Under the pieces are notes generated by a model. It was not told where the DNA came from. It made no database searches and was given only the letters and a program-made list of their open reading frames with translations. A program made the translations under genes and the position numbers. From Platycnemis pennipes (lineage: Eukaryota; Arthropoda; Insecta; Odonata; Platycnemididae), in the NCBI GenBank assembly GCA_933228895.1, contig OW121857.1, positions 9,610,001 through 9,674,000 of the forward strand: a DNA stretch of 64,000 bases, written 5' to 3'. The first letter of the stretch is position 1; each line of letters starts with the position of its first letter. Below, piece by piece: positions 42,694 through 54,250 of this stretch.

Positions 42694-43076
42694 AGGGAAA
42701 GAATACTAAGAAACATGAGACGATCGGACCTGGAATGCGAGTATTTTTTATTGCATCCCCTCGGAATTCCCGCCGCGCAGAAGGGGAGTTTCTTCTCCGT
42801 CCAACGTGATTCGAAAGCGAAACCGAATCTCATCCCTCAAATCATTTTGGATGCGGGGCCGCATCGCCGAAGTTCGATTTCCGTTAAAATCTTATTTTCC
42901 AAAGGAAAATCTCAGCTGCTATCAGCCCGTCGGATTTGCGACCACGAATGTGAATCCATTACAGCAAGTGGTTCACCTTGTGCGACCCTTTCAAAACGCC
43001 AAGACCCTTAAGATTAAGTTTGGCCGAGGCACACCTCAAGGAGGTGAGATTCTTGATTAATTTTGTGTTATAGATT
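42694..43076. other. Unassigned spacer of the inverted repeat
   Basis: Frames of 84-98 codons overlap here (42715-43060) without a known motif. Nothing is recognised. Confidence 0.4.
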
Positions 43077-43425
43077 TAAAATGTCATTTTTCCCGCGTAT
43101 CATAATAGAGCACAATAGGCAGCGTAGCAAAGGGATATGTGGGTGAAATATAGTCAGAGTAGTCTGTAGTGCGTGATGGATGTTTAACAACCATTAATCC
43201 CTTTCTTATTATCTATTATCCATCATGTCTCCATTAAATATCCTAGTTGTATGACAATAGTGCATGTTTGGTGATCATCACCCCCTGCCACACACCATCG
43301 TGGTGGCTCGCAGGGTATTACGTACATGTTTTCAAAAATACCAGATATACTTTCAATTTTGAGTTTTTAAAATGTATCTCCCTTGCTTCCGTTTAATATT
43401 TTAGCTGCTAAAGTTGATAGCTTAA
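43077..43425 (+). mobile_element. LINE family C/H 3' copy and right inverted arm
   Basis: From a short coding remnant (FKMSFFPRI) at 43077 through the 3' UTR to the hairpin with loop ATCGT and the tail ATTACGTACATG near 43330. It is followed by about 100 bases of flank shared, inverted, with 41713-41828. Together with that segment it forms a large inverted repeat around a 970-base spacer. Confidence 0.85.
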
Positions 43426-44640
43426 TCGATGCTCAGTCAGTGTCAATGCGCTGATATTTCTGAAGCTGTGGTATCGTCTCGACATTCACCTAAGTTTAGT
43501 TAGTTAGCTCATTAGTGTTACGACTGATTCGCGCATTAGTAATTCCTTCGACATTTCAACACGATTCCAAGAAAAAAGATATTTCACTCCCTGGGTGTAT
43601 GGTTGTCGGTTGTATGCATGACGAGGCGTTCGTTATTTGCGATAATTTGCGTCTTTGTGAGGTTCTTCATTTTCAAAAATTGAACTTGAAATCGCCTCCT
43701 TTGACCCAAATGCATTCCTTTACGTGACGTTATTCGAACAGGATAGAGATAATTTTTTATTATTCTACCAGTTACATTTTGATGGAACTTTCACAACTCC
43801 ACCCCTATTTTCTCCCCCTGTCTCAAACGCCCATTCTCTATAGTATCTCTCCCGATAAAACACGCTATATTTTCTAATTATGAGCACAAACCTTATCTTT
43901 TCCTTTTAAGTCACACTATTTCATAATTTACAACTTCATACTTGACTCCAATGAAGAACCAAACTGGATTATAAAATAAGATTACGACATCAGGAGACTA
44001 AGGAATGTCTAAGGAAAGAGACTAACTTCCGATGCATCCGTTTCGCCCAGCTAATACTTCGATAAATACGCAGGGAATGCACTTTTAGGTAAATGTCGAG
44101 ACGTTACCACAGCTTCAGAAATTAATCTAAACATTGATGAATAAATGAGATAAAATAAATGCGTATAAGATGAATATGTCCCGCGTAATGACTCCAACTA
44201 CACATTAGGCACGTTCTTCAGAGTTGTTCCGTCTGGCTTCCGCGAAGATGGTTATTTCCCGCGAATGTCACCGCGCTGCTGGCGTCAATTATCGCCCCCG
44301 GACGAGGATGTAATGAGGTGGAAAACAAAACGAGTCGCGGAAGGCGAAAGGGCGGCGGGGGGGCGCCATGTTGGTCGGCCGAAGGGAAAGCGAAAGTCGA
44401 CGGCGAGACAAAGAGACAAACAAGGACCCGCGCGCTAAAATAACCGCTGCAAGTCGTCCTCGACGGTGATTCAATCAGTGTCTCGCGAGTGAAGAGACTC
44501 TCGTGAGATCCCGGATCTCCTGCATGCCACAGCAACTGCCGGTGGAAATTTGGGATTGGCAGATTTCTATTCCTTCGGTGCGGAATTAATCGATTCAGAT
44601 ATGACGTATTATCAAGGTGCGGAGAAAACTGACCGGCCCA
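43426..44640. other. No supported gene
   Basis: AT-rich to 44200, then a GC-rich patch (44220-44640) with a 146-codon minus-strand frame of no known domain. Nothing is recognised. Confidence 0.4.
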
Positions 44641-45152
44641 AATGGGGTCGTTTACCATATTTTTTTTATTGCCGAATCTGATAGAGTTTGTAAAATAAAA
44701 AGACCCTTATTTTTCCGTTTTCTGATCCGTCAATTATTTATCGAGTTATAAGCGGCGAAAAACTGATGTTTTTAACCCTTTCGGAAAAGTGAGCGTGGTG
44801 CAACCACTGACGTATATCGACTTCGTCCAATCACAAATGAGCCCGCGAAGCTACTTCGCCTCATCACGATGGGGAGGCACAGCTGACTCTGCCAATAGGA
44901 GCAGTTGCGACAGCATCTGTGCGAGAAGACCTTCCGAGAATCCCCTCCACTCCCTTCCCTTCCCCTGAAAGCAGTCAAGGACGGGAGAAAAATGACGTCA
45001 ATGTTATCACAGCAGCTTTTTCGGTGGGCGTCACTTTTTGCTTATTTTAATTTTTGGTTTATGAGTGAATGGTTGTGGTTAGAAGAGTTTTGTTTCCATC
45101 TAACGATTTCGTGTACGAAAATGCGATTTCGGTTCCGCGTAAACGCCCCCAA
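44641..45152 (+). mobile_element. MITE-1, copy 2
   Basis: Ends AATGGGGTCGTTTAC and GTAAACGCCCCCAAC. About 90% identical to copy 1 by eye, with a short deletion at 45085-45090. The CRE palindrome is intact at 44993-45000 and the CCAAT sequence is at about 44827-44831. Confidence 0.88.
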
Positions 45153-45540
45153 CAACATACACAGTAGGCTTTATTTGCGTTCACGCCTTGCGCATACAAA
45201 AGTGAAATTCACGATTTAAGTTATTTCTAGGTTTCTCTCCTTCAAAGGGGGAATTTAAGTGTTGACAACGTCGATCAATTTACTACATCGGAGGGCAAAA
45301 TGAACAAGCGAATATTTACAGAGTAATTTAGGCACTTTATAAGGACACTAAAAAGCATTAACTTCCCTTCAATCCGAGATGCATAACCTGACTGAGATGT
45401 GACTCTTACGAGTTCCAAGTTTCACATGGGAACGATGTCATTTACCTGCTTAAATAGTATAAAATTAAAATGAATGGCATTTTTCTCGTTATAGCGTTCC
45501 ATAAAATGCAGAAACTGAAGAAGAAAAACCAGGAAAATGA
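45153..45540. other. No recognisable gene
   Basis: AT-rich. Nothing is recognised. Confidence 0.45.
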
Positions 45541-45544
45541 ATAG

Positions 45545-45650
45545 TCGAATCCTACCCAGGGCATGGATATTGTGTGTTTGTCCTAGGATTGAAATCCTTG
45601 CTAAGACGACACTAAATCAGCCGTTAGAGCATACAAAAACCCAAAAGACT
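45545..45650 (+). mobile_element. SINE-4, diverged fragment
   Basis: TAGTCGAATCCTACCCAGGG, CATG and CAGCCGTTAGAGCA align in order with the SINE-4 copy at 3540-3640. The A-box half of the head is missing. Confidence 0.4.
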
Positions 45651-45824
45651 ACGAAATATAAACAGCAATTCCGGAGTTGAGATTGCTTCCTTAGGGTTAG
45701 ATGTTATTATTGAAGAGCAAGCTTGGAATTTCGATTTAATTTAAGACGAATTTCGTCTCTGAATGTTTCATTACACGACGCCTTATATCCTTATATTGGA
45801 AGACATTATTTCGTTGTTATTGCA

Positions 45825-45945
45825 GTCGGCTTCCACAGGTAGGCTAGCCGGACCGACCGACAACTGCTTCATCTGAGGAAACCGACTGAAACGTCGGCGA
45901 AACGTGGCATTCGAGCATGGAACATCGCAGAATAAAACCAGAGTG
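45825..45945 (+). mobile_element. Penelope-like terminus, hammerhead-like
   Basis: CATCTGAGGAAACCGACTGA and then AACGTCGGCGAAACGTGGC (45869-45907) follow the order CTGAxGA, stem-loop (CCGAC..GTCGG), GAAAC seen in Penelope-like termini. The core CTGATGA is changed to CTGAGGA. Only the terminus is present. Confidence 0.45.
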
Positions 45946-48212
45946 CCCTGATTCTTTACAATGCAGAATTCTCAAAAGCGTCCAATTGAATGAAATCCCG
46001 ACTAGTACGTAGGACGAATGATGGTAGCAACCCTTTAAAAAAAATCATGAATATCGATTTACATAACACATTTACTTGAAACAGTCGCAGAAAAACAAAA
46101 AATACAAGAATAACATATGTTTCCATTTCGTTCACCAAACACGGAAAGAATTAAATGCATTGGATAAAAAAATCAGGCATTGCAGAGAAGGTCTTAAAAC
46201 TGAAAAAGATGATTAAGTTGCATTTCAACGGCAATCATAAAATTTTATACTCACCCCCGAGTCTCGAGGTAGGGGTTTAAAGATAGTGGAAATAGTTTCA
46301 TTGAGAGTTTAAGTCACGGAAACACATCTCTATTTACAGGGAAGATTTTTTGACATACCCGGATGAAAATGATAAGACGAATGGCAATTATATGTGAAGA
46401 CTGAAAGACATGAAATTGTCTCAAATAAATTAAAACAGAAGAATTTCGTCATCACCACTAACTAAGGATATTTTACTGCAGAATACACTTACACAGCAAT
46501 TCGTGAGCTAAACAAATCTAAATAGTCTAATTCTAATTCGTGGGAGCGTTTCCCCAGAAGTTTCATCAAGGACACATGAAGAATTTTATTCAACATAATT
46601 GAAACTAAAATACAAGTTGAAAAACAAGAGAGATCACATGTGGTTACATGCCGCTTTTTATTAGGAGTACCTACTCAAAAAGGGTACAAGTATTAAGATG
46701 AGATTTCAATTTTTTGATTTCATTAGAATCAACAATGATAATTAATTATCTCCTGATCGCAGTCGCCATTCCTATAGAAAAAATTTCGTTGACAAGTTAA
46801 GATTTTTCAGTTGATGGTAATGGAAACAGGAATCAGATCAAGCAAATTATTAATAACAATTAATGAGAAGCACTGATTGCCAATCAAAATGCATAGGATT
46901 AACGACATGCAACTGAAACCGGGCCCTTATTACACTCCCGACAAAAGAAGGTTTCAATTAATCACGACGGGTCTAACGTGCCATCCGATACTAAAGGAGA
47001 GAAACCACTCAAAAGGCTAATTGCAATATACCTAGGTAGGTGCAATCATTTTCTTAACATACGCCTTGCGAAGTCATTGCTGAAAATTACCTTTCATTGT
47101 AAGAGTAAACACTTATTATCTAGCTTTATCTCAACTTTCCATCGACTTGCTGAGACTTCAAAAATTTTCATATTTCTAACGAAACCGGTACTCATCCATA
47201 AGTTCTTTCTTTTGTTCGGTTGCACGGCTGAGCTTAAAGACCGCGTTGAACTGGACTACAGAATGCGGGAGAGGATTATAAATTTTCACCAGTGACGGCC
47301 TGGACAGCGACCGTTGCTGCCGAGTCTAAAACTAGGCCCGGGGAAAAACATCTAATTGGTTTCTAAATTTAACTCCCAAATGAAGCGTATGAAGGGGAAG
47401 AAAACAATTTCGCGGGGCGCCACTCTTTTATTTTTTCATCTTTCTGAGCGTTGGACGGCGCGAGAAATGCAGGAGGGAGACCAACCCCACGGCTACATCC
47501 ACTGTTCCCACGACCCATCCACCCTCTCTTAATCACGGGGGAAAGGGGAAATTAATTCTCTGGGCCACGGGAAAAAATACACAAGAGAAGGTCACACTGA
47601 GGGGAAACTATAGCAACGGAAACATTCGACGATCGCAAGAATAAAAATCACCGATTCTCTGGAAAAGCCGAGGAGGCTGATCGCTCCATTTCGCATGCGA
47701 AGGATATCCCGAAAGGGGAATAAAACAGGAAGGCATTGAAAACAGGAGAATGATGGGCTAAGGGGAAACAATTCTAGCATGGGTTCGGGATACGGCCTGG
47801 GGGTGCCAATGAAATATTGCAGGGCTCTAGCGGGAAACACGGGAAAGAATTAATTTTTATTCACCGCCCGTTAACCAAACAACTGACGGCAGTAAAAAAA
47901 AATAGAAGCGCTCTGGTCAACATGCTGCTCGCTGTCAAAGAAATCACATCTTAGGTGAATCCACACATTCCCTTACGCTGATTTCTCACTACTTTAGTCC
48001 CCAGCCCTCATAACCCTTCGTAACACTCTCTCATTACATACAGCTAAAAGCAATCACACGTTTCGCACATAGAAAAAAATTATATCATTTACTACATCAT
48101 CAGCATGAATGAACATATATAAAAAAAACGTGAATTTAATCAATACAATAATAAAAAATGTCACCCCAGGTCTACCGCTAAAAGATTTCGTTCGACCACT
48201 AAGACACTAAGA
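45946..48212. other. Long stretch without a supported gene
   Basis: AT-rich to about 47300, then mixed with a GC-richer patch at 47400-47850. Open frames of up to 105 codons (46978-47295, 47592-47840 antisense) show no motif. No repeat is recognised. Confidence 0.45.
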
Positions 48213-48565
48213 CGACTTCGTCCAATCACAACTGAGCCCGCGAAGCTACTTTGCCTTATCGCAATGGGGTGGACACAGCTGACTCTGCCAATAGGAGCGA
48301 TGTGCGAGCAGACCTTCCGAGAACCCGCCCCCCCCCCCCAATCCCTTCCCTTCCCAGAAAAATAGTCAAGGACGGGAGGAAAATGACGTCAATGATATCA
48401 CAGCAGCTTTTTCGGTGGGCGTCACCTTTTGCTTATTTTAATTTTTGATTTATGAGTTAATGGTTGTGGCTAGAAGATTAATTTTTTCACTAAAATTCTT
48501 TTTTCGTTTCCATCTAACGATTTCGTGTACGAAATTGCGATTTCGGTTCCGAGTAAACGCCCCAT
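48213..48565 (+). mobile_element. MITE-1, copy 3, 5'-truncated
   Basis: Starts inside the element at CGACTTCGTCCAATCACAAC and runs to GTAAACGCCCCAT. The CRE palindrome is intact at 48384-48391. A 12-base C tract (48328-48339) replaces the shorter run of the other copies. Confidence 0.85.
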
Positions 48566-50474
48566 CGCCATTGATAAAAGTGCATTCCTTAAAAATTCAT
48601 CGCAACGATGAGATATCGAGGGAACTTCAATGAGTAAAAGTACCTATCGTGCGTGATTAAAAGCATCTAGTCGCAAAGGGAGATGCGACTCGATTAGCTT
48701 CCAACAGCCGATCCATCGCAAGCGATTCAATCGATTGGCCAAATCGAGGGAGGGGTCGTTATTCATTGAGGAGAAAAGTTCGGTCGTTGGACGTTGAGGC
48801 AATTGCAGCAAATGCCCAAGACTAAAAGGATGACCAGGAGGGCGCAGAACAAAGGCAAACCCAAGGGCGATTAAAAAAAGGAGTGAATCTGAAGAATTTA
48901 GTGTCGCCGTCAGCCGCCTTTTTATTTCGAGAATTCATTCGCATCCGAAATAGAATCGCTGGCGTCCTTTCCGCAAACTAGCGAAGGGAAAAAATGGGCA
49001 CGACGGCCCCAACACAAACAAGCGTAACCTAGGCAACTAACATTCGACCTCCTACCCACCTCATTAGCAGGAAGTTTTATTTCTCGTCATAAATCGAAGA
49101 AGTTTCAAAACTGACCGCAAAAACGTTTTCAAGAATTTAAGCTGATAGGAATAAAAAATCACATCAGTGGAGTGAAAAATGCCGTGGATTCTTAGGATAA
49201 TGAGGCCATTTAAAAAAAAATGCCCAAAAAATTACATTCAATCGGATTTTCGCATACCTTTGGGGATGAAAAGTGGAATTTGCTTCCGACCCCTTGTCGT
49301 AAGAATCCTACAACACATGCAAATGAATGTCACATCGTCCACTCAATAATCTATGAAAAAAGCCAAAAGGAAATATCAATTAAAGAAGCATACACACAGA
49401 TGAAATACAGATGAAGTAGTTCAAGCACGCGAGTAAAACCCTTGGCACTTATTAGTGAAAATGTTTAATTATTCTCCCTGAGCGGCCAATACGGTTCCCG
49501 AAATTCATCACGGGAAACCACGCACATCCTCGCATTTGAAATAACACCGCGTCTTTGACAAAACCAGTTGGAAAGCGCAGCCCTGAAGGAACTTCTCCTC
49601 ATTACTCTGTTAAGCTTCTCAAAGAACATGACGACACAACTTCAGATTCCTTACTGGCTTACGGGTTTTGTGGAGTGACAAATGTGTAATTTAATCCCCC
49701 AAATTCCCCAAGTTGGAAGCTAGAACTTCTTATTACACCACTGTTCCTCGGCCTGCAAGTAATGAGAAGTCGATGGTAGCATATACCAAGGGGGATTTAA
49801 AATAATTCAGTTAAGATACAGGAGCTTACGTTCATTCAATGTTTTAAGATTCACATCGCCGTGACTTTGCTTTTCCTCAGTCGGGAGAAGTGTTAGTTAT
49901 CACGAAAAGATTAGATTGGAGACCACTTAAACATAAACTAGAATGAGAAGGGGAAACCAGTAACTCCAATAAACATGCATTGCAGAGGACATGCCAATAC
50001 CGCATTAATAGCCATTATTCGGGTACACAAATTATCGCCAAGCGTGGATAATTACGGGGAAAATATTCTAGCAGAAGCTATTCAAGTTCATGGGATCTGA
50101 AAGAGCAGTATAGTAGAGGAAAACATTTTTCGAAATTTTCACTGATGCTTTTTCCAAGCAGATCCCAATTTATGATAGGGCAAGAAGTTGTGAGTTATGA
50201 TAGAGCGACCACCGGTTTATCAGATATAACGTTCGTATTTTGACAAAAACGAGTAAATATTCCCGATCCTGAAATCCCATAACCGAAAGGGGCGAATGTT
50301 GATGCTTACCCCTCACTTCAATAAATTTATAAATCCATTTCATACATGCAATTACAATTTACAAAGTTTTACTTAAAGAATTCCAACACTAGGAAAGTAG
50401 TAGAACATCGAAACTAGACAATAAGGTCTCTTAAAAACAGTGAAATTTGTAATTATAATTTACTATAGTTAATA
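48566..50474. other. Long stretch without a supported gene
   Basis: AT-rich overall. Frames of up to 64 codons have no motif. No repeat is recognised. Confidence 0.45.
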
Positions 50475-51000
50475 GAATAGCCCAGGCAAAGATGGCATTC
50501 TATCAAAAGAAGAATCTACGTACAGCTGGAAATACAAGCGTAGAATTAAGGAAACAATTCATCAGAACATACATCTGGCATGTTTCATTACGACAGTGAG
50601 GTATGGACGATGAGAGCAGCTGAGAAGAAAAGGGTGGAAGCATTCGAAATGTGGTGCTACAGGAGAATGCTGAAGATTAAAATGGATAGACAGAGTAAGT
50701 AACGAGGAAGTCCTAAGAAGAGAGGAGAAAAGAGAATTCTGCTGACAACTCCAAAAAGAAGAAGGGACAACTTAATCGACCATATCTTGAGACACGATGG
50801 CCTGATGAAGACTATCGTCGAGGGAAAAGTGAACGGGAATATTGGAAAAGTCAGCCTCGTATGAGTTACAAGGAACAGGTAGTGAGGGATGTAAAAGAGA
50901 AGAGTTACGTCACAATGAAAAGGTTGGCCGATCGAAGAATCGAGTGGAAAGCTGCGTCAAACCAATCCTAGGATTGTTGACCAATGATGTTGATGAATTT
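50475..51000 (+). mobile_element. LINE family B, C-terminal part
   Basis: Across two frame changes it reads KMAFYQKKNLRTAGNTSVEL, a YGSEVWTMRAAEKKRVEAFE stretch, MWCYRRMLKIKMD, RVSNEEVLRR, then RRRDNLIDHILRHDGLMKTI and VEGKVNG. This is the well-known C-terminal region of LINE endonuclease/reverse transcriptases after the catalytic domain. The 3' landmark GCGTCAAACCAATCCTAGGA lies at 50962-50981, followed by a GATGTTGATG tail. It is the longest family B copy here and is broken. Confidence 0.8.
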
Positions 51001-51759
51001 ACTATGGATAATTTCACCATCGAATGCTTGACACATATTATATGTCAAACATAATTCACTGAGGAGCTGACTATACTTAATAAAGCACTCATATTAAGCC
51101 ATTGTCCAACTAAATATTTAAATGCCATAGGAACTTTGACAGACAAAGTGAATAGTAACGCATGACAAAGCACTCGATGACAACCGGACCCTCGACCACA
51201 ACCCTGGCAAGGGGTAGTTCTATTCACTTGCTATATACCCAAAACATATCTACACTGTTCATGAGCAAAGAAAAATTTTCCGCAACAAATATATCGTATG
51301 TCTAATAGAAGTACTTGAACGTGAATTTGTTCAGCACATACCACGCAAAGATCGATGGTTCGGCGGAAATTTTGAAGAAAGAAACTACACTCGTCGGCCC
51401 ATGCTCATGGCTCCGCGCTGATTTCGCCCACGTCTTTCTGTTTTGGACCCTTTATCACAGCATCCAGGCCTTTCAAAAACAATCTCGCCGATGCAGACAC
51501 CTTCCGCGTAAGAGCGGCACTCATCCATCGCTTCAAATCATCATTTCTTGGACCTCCACCACCCATCGTCCACACGGCCTTCCATCTAACGACCCCATTA
51601 CCTAATAGATCCAGTAGGTAGGTACGTAGGTTAAGTTTTAAAGTGTGCGTCGACAACAATGGTCATTTGCACCAAGCACAATATAATTTATATCAATATA
51701 TATGCGTAAATATAAATTTATTAGAAAAAAAAGTCAGTATTAAAATACCAATTGTATGA
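51001..51759. other. No recognisable gene
   Basis: A 96-codon frame (51315-51605) and an antisense 84-codon frame overlap without known motifs. Nothing is recognised. Confidence 0.4.
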
Positions 51760-51905
51760 TAGCAAGATATTCCACAGAGAAAAAATCATTCGCCTTGACC
51801 GGGACTCGAACCCGGACCCCCTGATTACCGGTCAGGTGCTCTACCAGCTGAGCTACCAAGGCCGCTAAAGTTTTCGCGGCTAGCTCGCGAGCTTTGAATT
51901 TGTTC
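51760..51905 (-). mobile_element. Short tRNA-derived unit with 12-bp flanking repeats
   Basis: The 146-base unit is bounded by CCAATTGTATGA at 51748-51759 and 51906-51917, a target-site duplication. It contains a complete tRNA-like fold (51792-51862), a 43-base leader containing GCTCGCGAGC on the promoter side, and a run of six T on the transcribed strand (51780-51785) just past the tRNA-like part. It looks like a minimal SINE or a retroposed tRNA transcript. Confidence 0.8.
51792..51862 (-). tRNA. tRNA-like sequence, anticodon GGT, probably not functional
   Basis: A 71-base cloverleaf fits: acceptor GCCTTGG/TCAAGGC with one G-T pair, D stem GCTC/GAGC, anticodon stem CCTGA/TCAGG and T stem CCGGG/CCCGG with loop TTCGAGT. 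The anticodon loop CCGGTAA gives GGT (51827-51829), formally threonine. Eukaryotic threonine tRNAs normally use AGT rather than GGT, and the base before the anticodon is C where U33 is nearly universal. A and B boxes are intact. With target duplications on both sides it is best read as a SINE head. Confidence 0.5.
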
Positions 51906-51917
51906 CCAATTGTATGA

Positions 51918-52582
51918 AAAAATATTAGATTTCACTTATGAGGTTAGTTTCCTTCAAAAAAGCAATGACATGGCTTAGGCGATCAAATTATTTGCTTAGA
52001 ACTTGTTCTAGGTCGCCGCTGATGCCTAGCCTGTTTCGTGTGTCCCGATATTTGTCACACTCCGTCAGGATATTCCACACCTCACTAACCATCGATTTCA
52101 TCATAACAAGGGAAGGTGTAGCCAACACATATATTTGCTAGGTATTCCGAAGATGTAATGGGCTATCATCCGCTCTAGAGAGGAAACAGTTCAAGAAGAT
52201 TACGGGCCCAACTCCCGGAGTACCCCTTGACAGATTCGGAGGCTAAAGGTTTTGGGGGAAAGAGGAAGCCATGGTTTCCCCCATCGAAAGTGGGTCTTTC
52301 TCTCCATCATTTAACTCCCGTCCACTTGATTGATTCGAAGGAAAGGGAGGGTGAGAGGGAGCGCCACTTCTCGCAGTGACAAATGATCGACCAGACGCCC
52401 CCGCATACGGACCGGGTGGCTGAAATGACAGAGGGTAGAAATCTAAGGGGCGGAAATGCCTCCCTTACGGAAGATGACGACACCCGGAACTCAAACGCTT
52501 CCTGTCCGGGGATTCGCTAGAAGGAGGAGATGGGCGTAATGGGAGTAATGGGAGGGGGTACCTTATGTGCACCCCTTCCCGC
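51918..52582. other. No recognisable gene
   Basis: Mixed composition with a GC-richer patch near 52200-52560. Nothing is recognised. Confidence 0.45.
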
Positions 52583-53114
52583 AATGGGGGCGTTTACTCG
52601 GAACCGAAATCGCAATTTTGTACACGAAATTGTTAGAAGGAAACAAAAAAGGAATTTTAGTGAAAAAATTAATCTTCTTACCACAATCATTCACTCATGA
52701 ATCAAAAATTAAAATAACCAAAAGGTGACGCTCACCGAAAAAGCTGCTGTGATAACATTGACATCATTTTTCTCCCGTCCTTGACTGCTTTTAGGGGAAG
52801 GGAAGAGAGTGGAGGGGGGTTCTCGGAAGGTATGCTCGCACAGATCCTGTCGAAATCACTCCCATTGGCAGAGTCAGCTGTGTCCCTCCCTTTGCGATAA
52901 GGCAAAGTAGCTTCGCGGGCTCAGTTGTGATTGGACGAAGTCGTTATACGTCAGAGGTTGCACCTCGCCCACTTTTCCGAAAGGGTTAAAAACATCAGTT
53001 TTCGCCGCTTATAACGCGATAAATAATTGACGGATCAAAAAACGGAAAAAATACGGGTCTTTTTATTTTACAAACTCTATCAGATTCGGCAAAAAAAAGG
53101 TAAACGACCCCATT
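52583..53114 (-). mobile_element. MITE-1, copy 4, inverted
   Basis: Full-length copy in the opposite orientation: AATGGGGGCGTTTACTCGG at the left and GTAAACGACCCCATT at the right. The CRE site is altered to TGACATCA (52759-52766). The CCAAT and TGACGTAT motifs are retained near 52931-52948. Confidence 0.88.
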
Positions 53115-53317
53115 CCTCCCAAGACGTTTCTATCCAACGAGACGGCTTCAGTATTCAATCCCTTAGCATTGGAAAGGGTTTTGAAGTACGAGAGATGGCT
53201 GGGAACCAATCATATCGACCGATAAAATCGAGACTTCCACCAGCAACAACAATTGTCCTCCGTATAAATCCTTTATATGGGTAAATTTATGGAGGTTTGG
53301 TCGTCTATTTTAAGAAA

Positions 53318-53385
53318 TTCAACTTCCCTTTTTCGCCTACGTTTCGCCTTTTTATTAAGGCTTCTTCAGGGCTCAAGGATTAACT
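53318..53385 (-). mobile_element. Penelope-like terminus, hammerhead-like
   Basis: On the minus strand CCCTGAAGAAGCCTTAATAA and then AAAGGCGAAACGTAGGCG: CTGAAGA, stem GCCTT..AAGGC, GAAAC. The layout matches the termini near 45870 and 27500. The CTGATGA core is not intact. Confidence 0.45.
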
Positions 53386-53404
53386 TTCTTACTTGCTAAA
53401 TTGC

Positions 53405-53685
53405 TTAAGTAGTCGGTAGTGTATGATGCATGTTTAAGCATTACAAACGCATAGGGAAATGCCGATAAATGGATATAAGAAAATGGTTTTTTTAATCAAT
53501 AATCAATTCATTGATGTGTAGTTACTAACCACCAAGTTCCAACTGACCCTTATATCTGGCATGCGTCCATGAAGTAGTTGAACTGCATCACAAAGTTGCG
53601 TGAAAATAGCGTATGTTTGGTGATATTCACCCCCTGCCACACACCATCACAGTGAATATCAGTTTATTACGCAGACGTATATTTG
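53405..53685 (+). mobile_element. Diverged LINE C-type 3' tail
   Basis: The 3' UTR landmarks GTAGTGTATGATGCATGTTT (near 53417) and ACCCCCTGCCACACACCATC (near 53630) are followed by a damaged hairpin and TTATTACGCAGACGTA. Old copy. Confidence 0.65.
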
Positions 53686-54072
53686 CCTGACATAAATGTT
53701 ATGAACGCCTACTATAATCACTAAAAACTGTTTTTCAAGTAATAATGGACTAACGAATTAATTGTCATGTAAAACCAACAAAAAGACTTGTTTTTAGACC
53801 TATAAAATGGCCTAACCACGGGGGAGCACCAGCGAAAAAGAGGCAACTTTAATACCACAAAAACAAAACGTAAGCAGAAGCTGGGAGAAAAGTATGCTAC
53901 AAAATTACAAAATTAGATATCAAGGAAACTTGATCGCCGAATTGAAAAAATATGTTCCCTCACAAAAAGGTTCATGAACAATGGATAATAACGAAACGAA
54001 ATTTTCCAGAGCAATCCGTAATTACGATACGAACCGTATACTTAAAGCACCACTTTCGAAAAAAAATCATTT
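53686..54072. other. No recognisable gene
   Basis: AT-rich. Nothing is recognised. Confidence 0.45.
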
Positions 54073-54135
54073 ATCTACATCTACATAATACCCTGCAAGT
54101 CACCATTAAGGTGTTTATTATTATTATTATTATCT
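54073..54135 (-). mobile_element. LINE A/C tail fragment joined to a TTA repeat
   Basis: TCTACATCTACATAATACCC, TGCAAGTCACCATTAAGGTGT is cut off inside the hairpin and joined to TTATTATTATTATTATTATC. It is a fragment about 40 bases long. Confidence 0.65.
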
Positions 54136-54180
54136 AGGGCGGTATGTACTAGTAGGTTATTTTAACTATTATTTTAATAA

Positions 54181-54240
54181 CGCAATGGCCAACTTAAAAG
54201 ATCAACGACAATACCTGCAGCGGGTTAAGCACCGGTATCC
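54181..54240. repeat. 58-bp repeat beside a LINE tail (copy 2)
   Basis: Second copy of 25174-25231, differing at two bases. A family A LINE tail follows at about 54251. Confidence 0.85.
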
Positions 54241-54250
54241 TTAGGTAACA

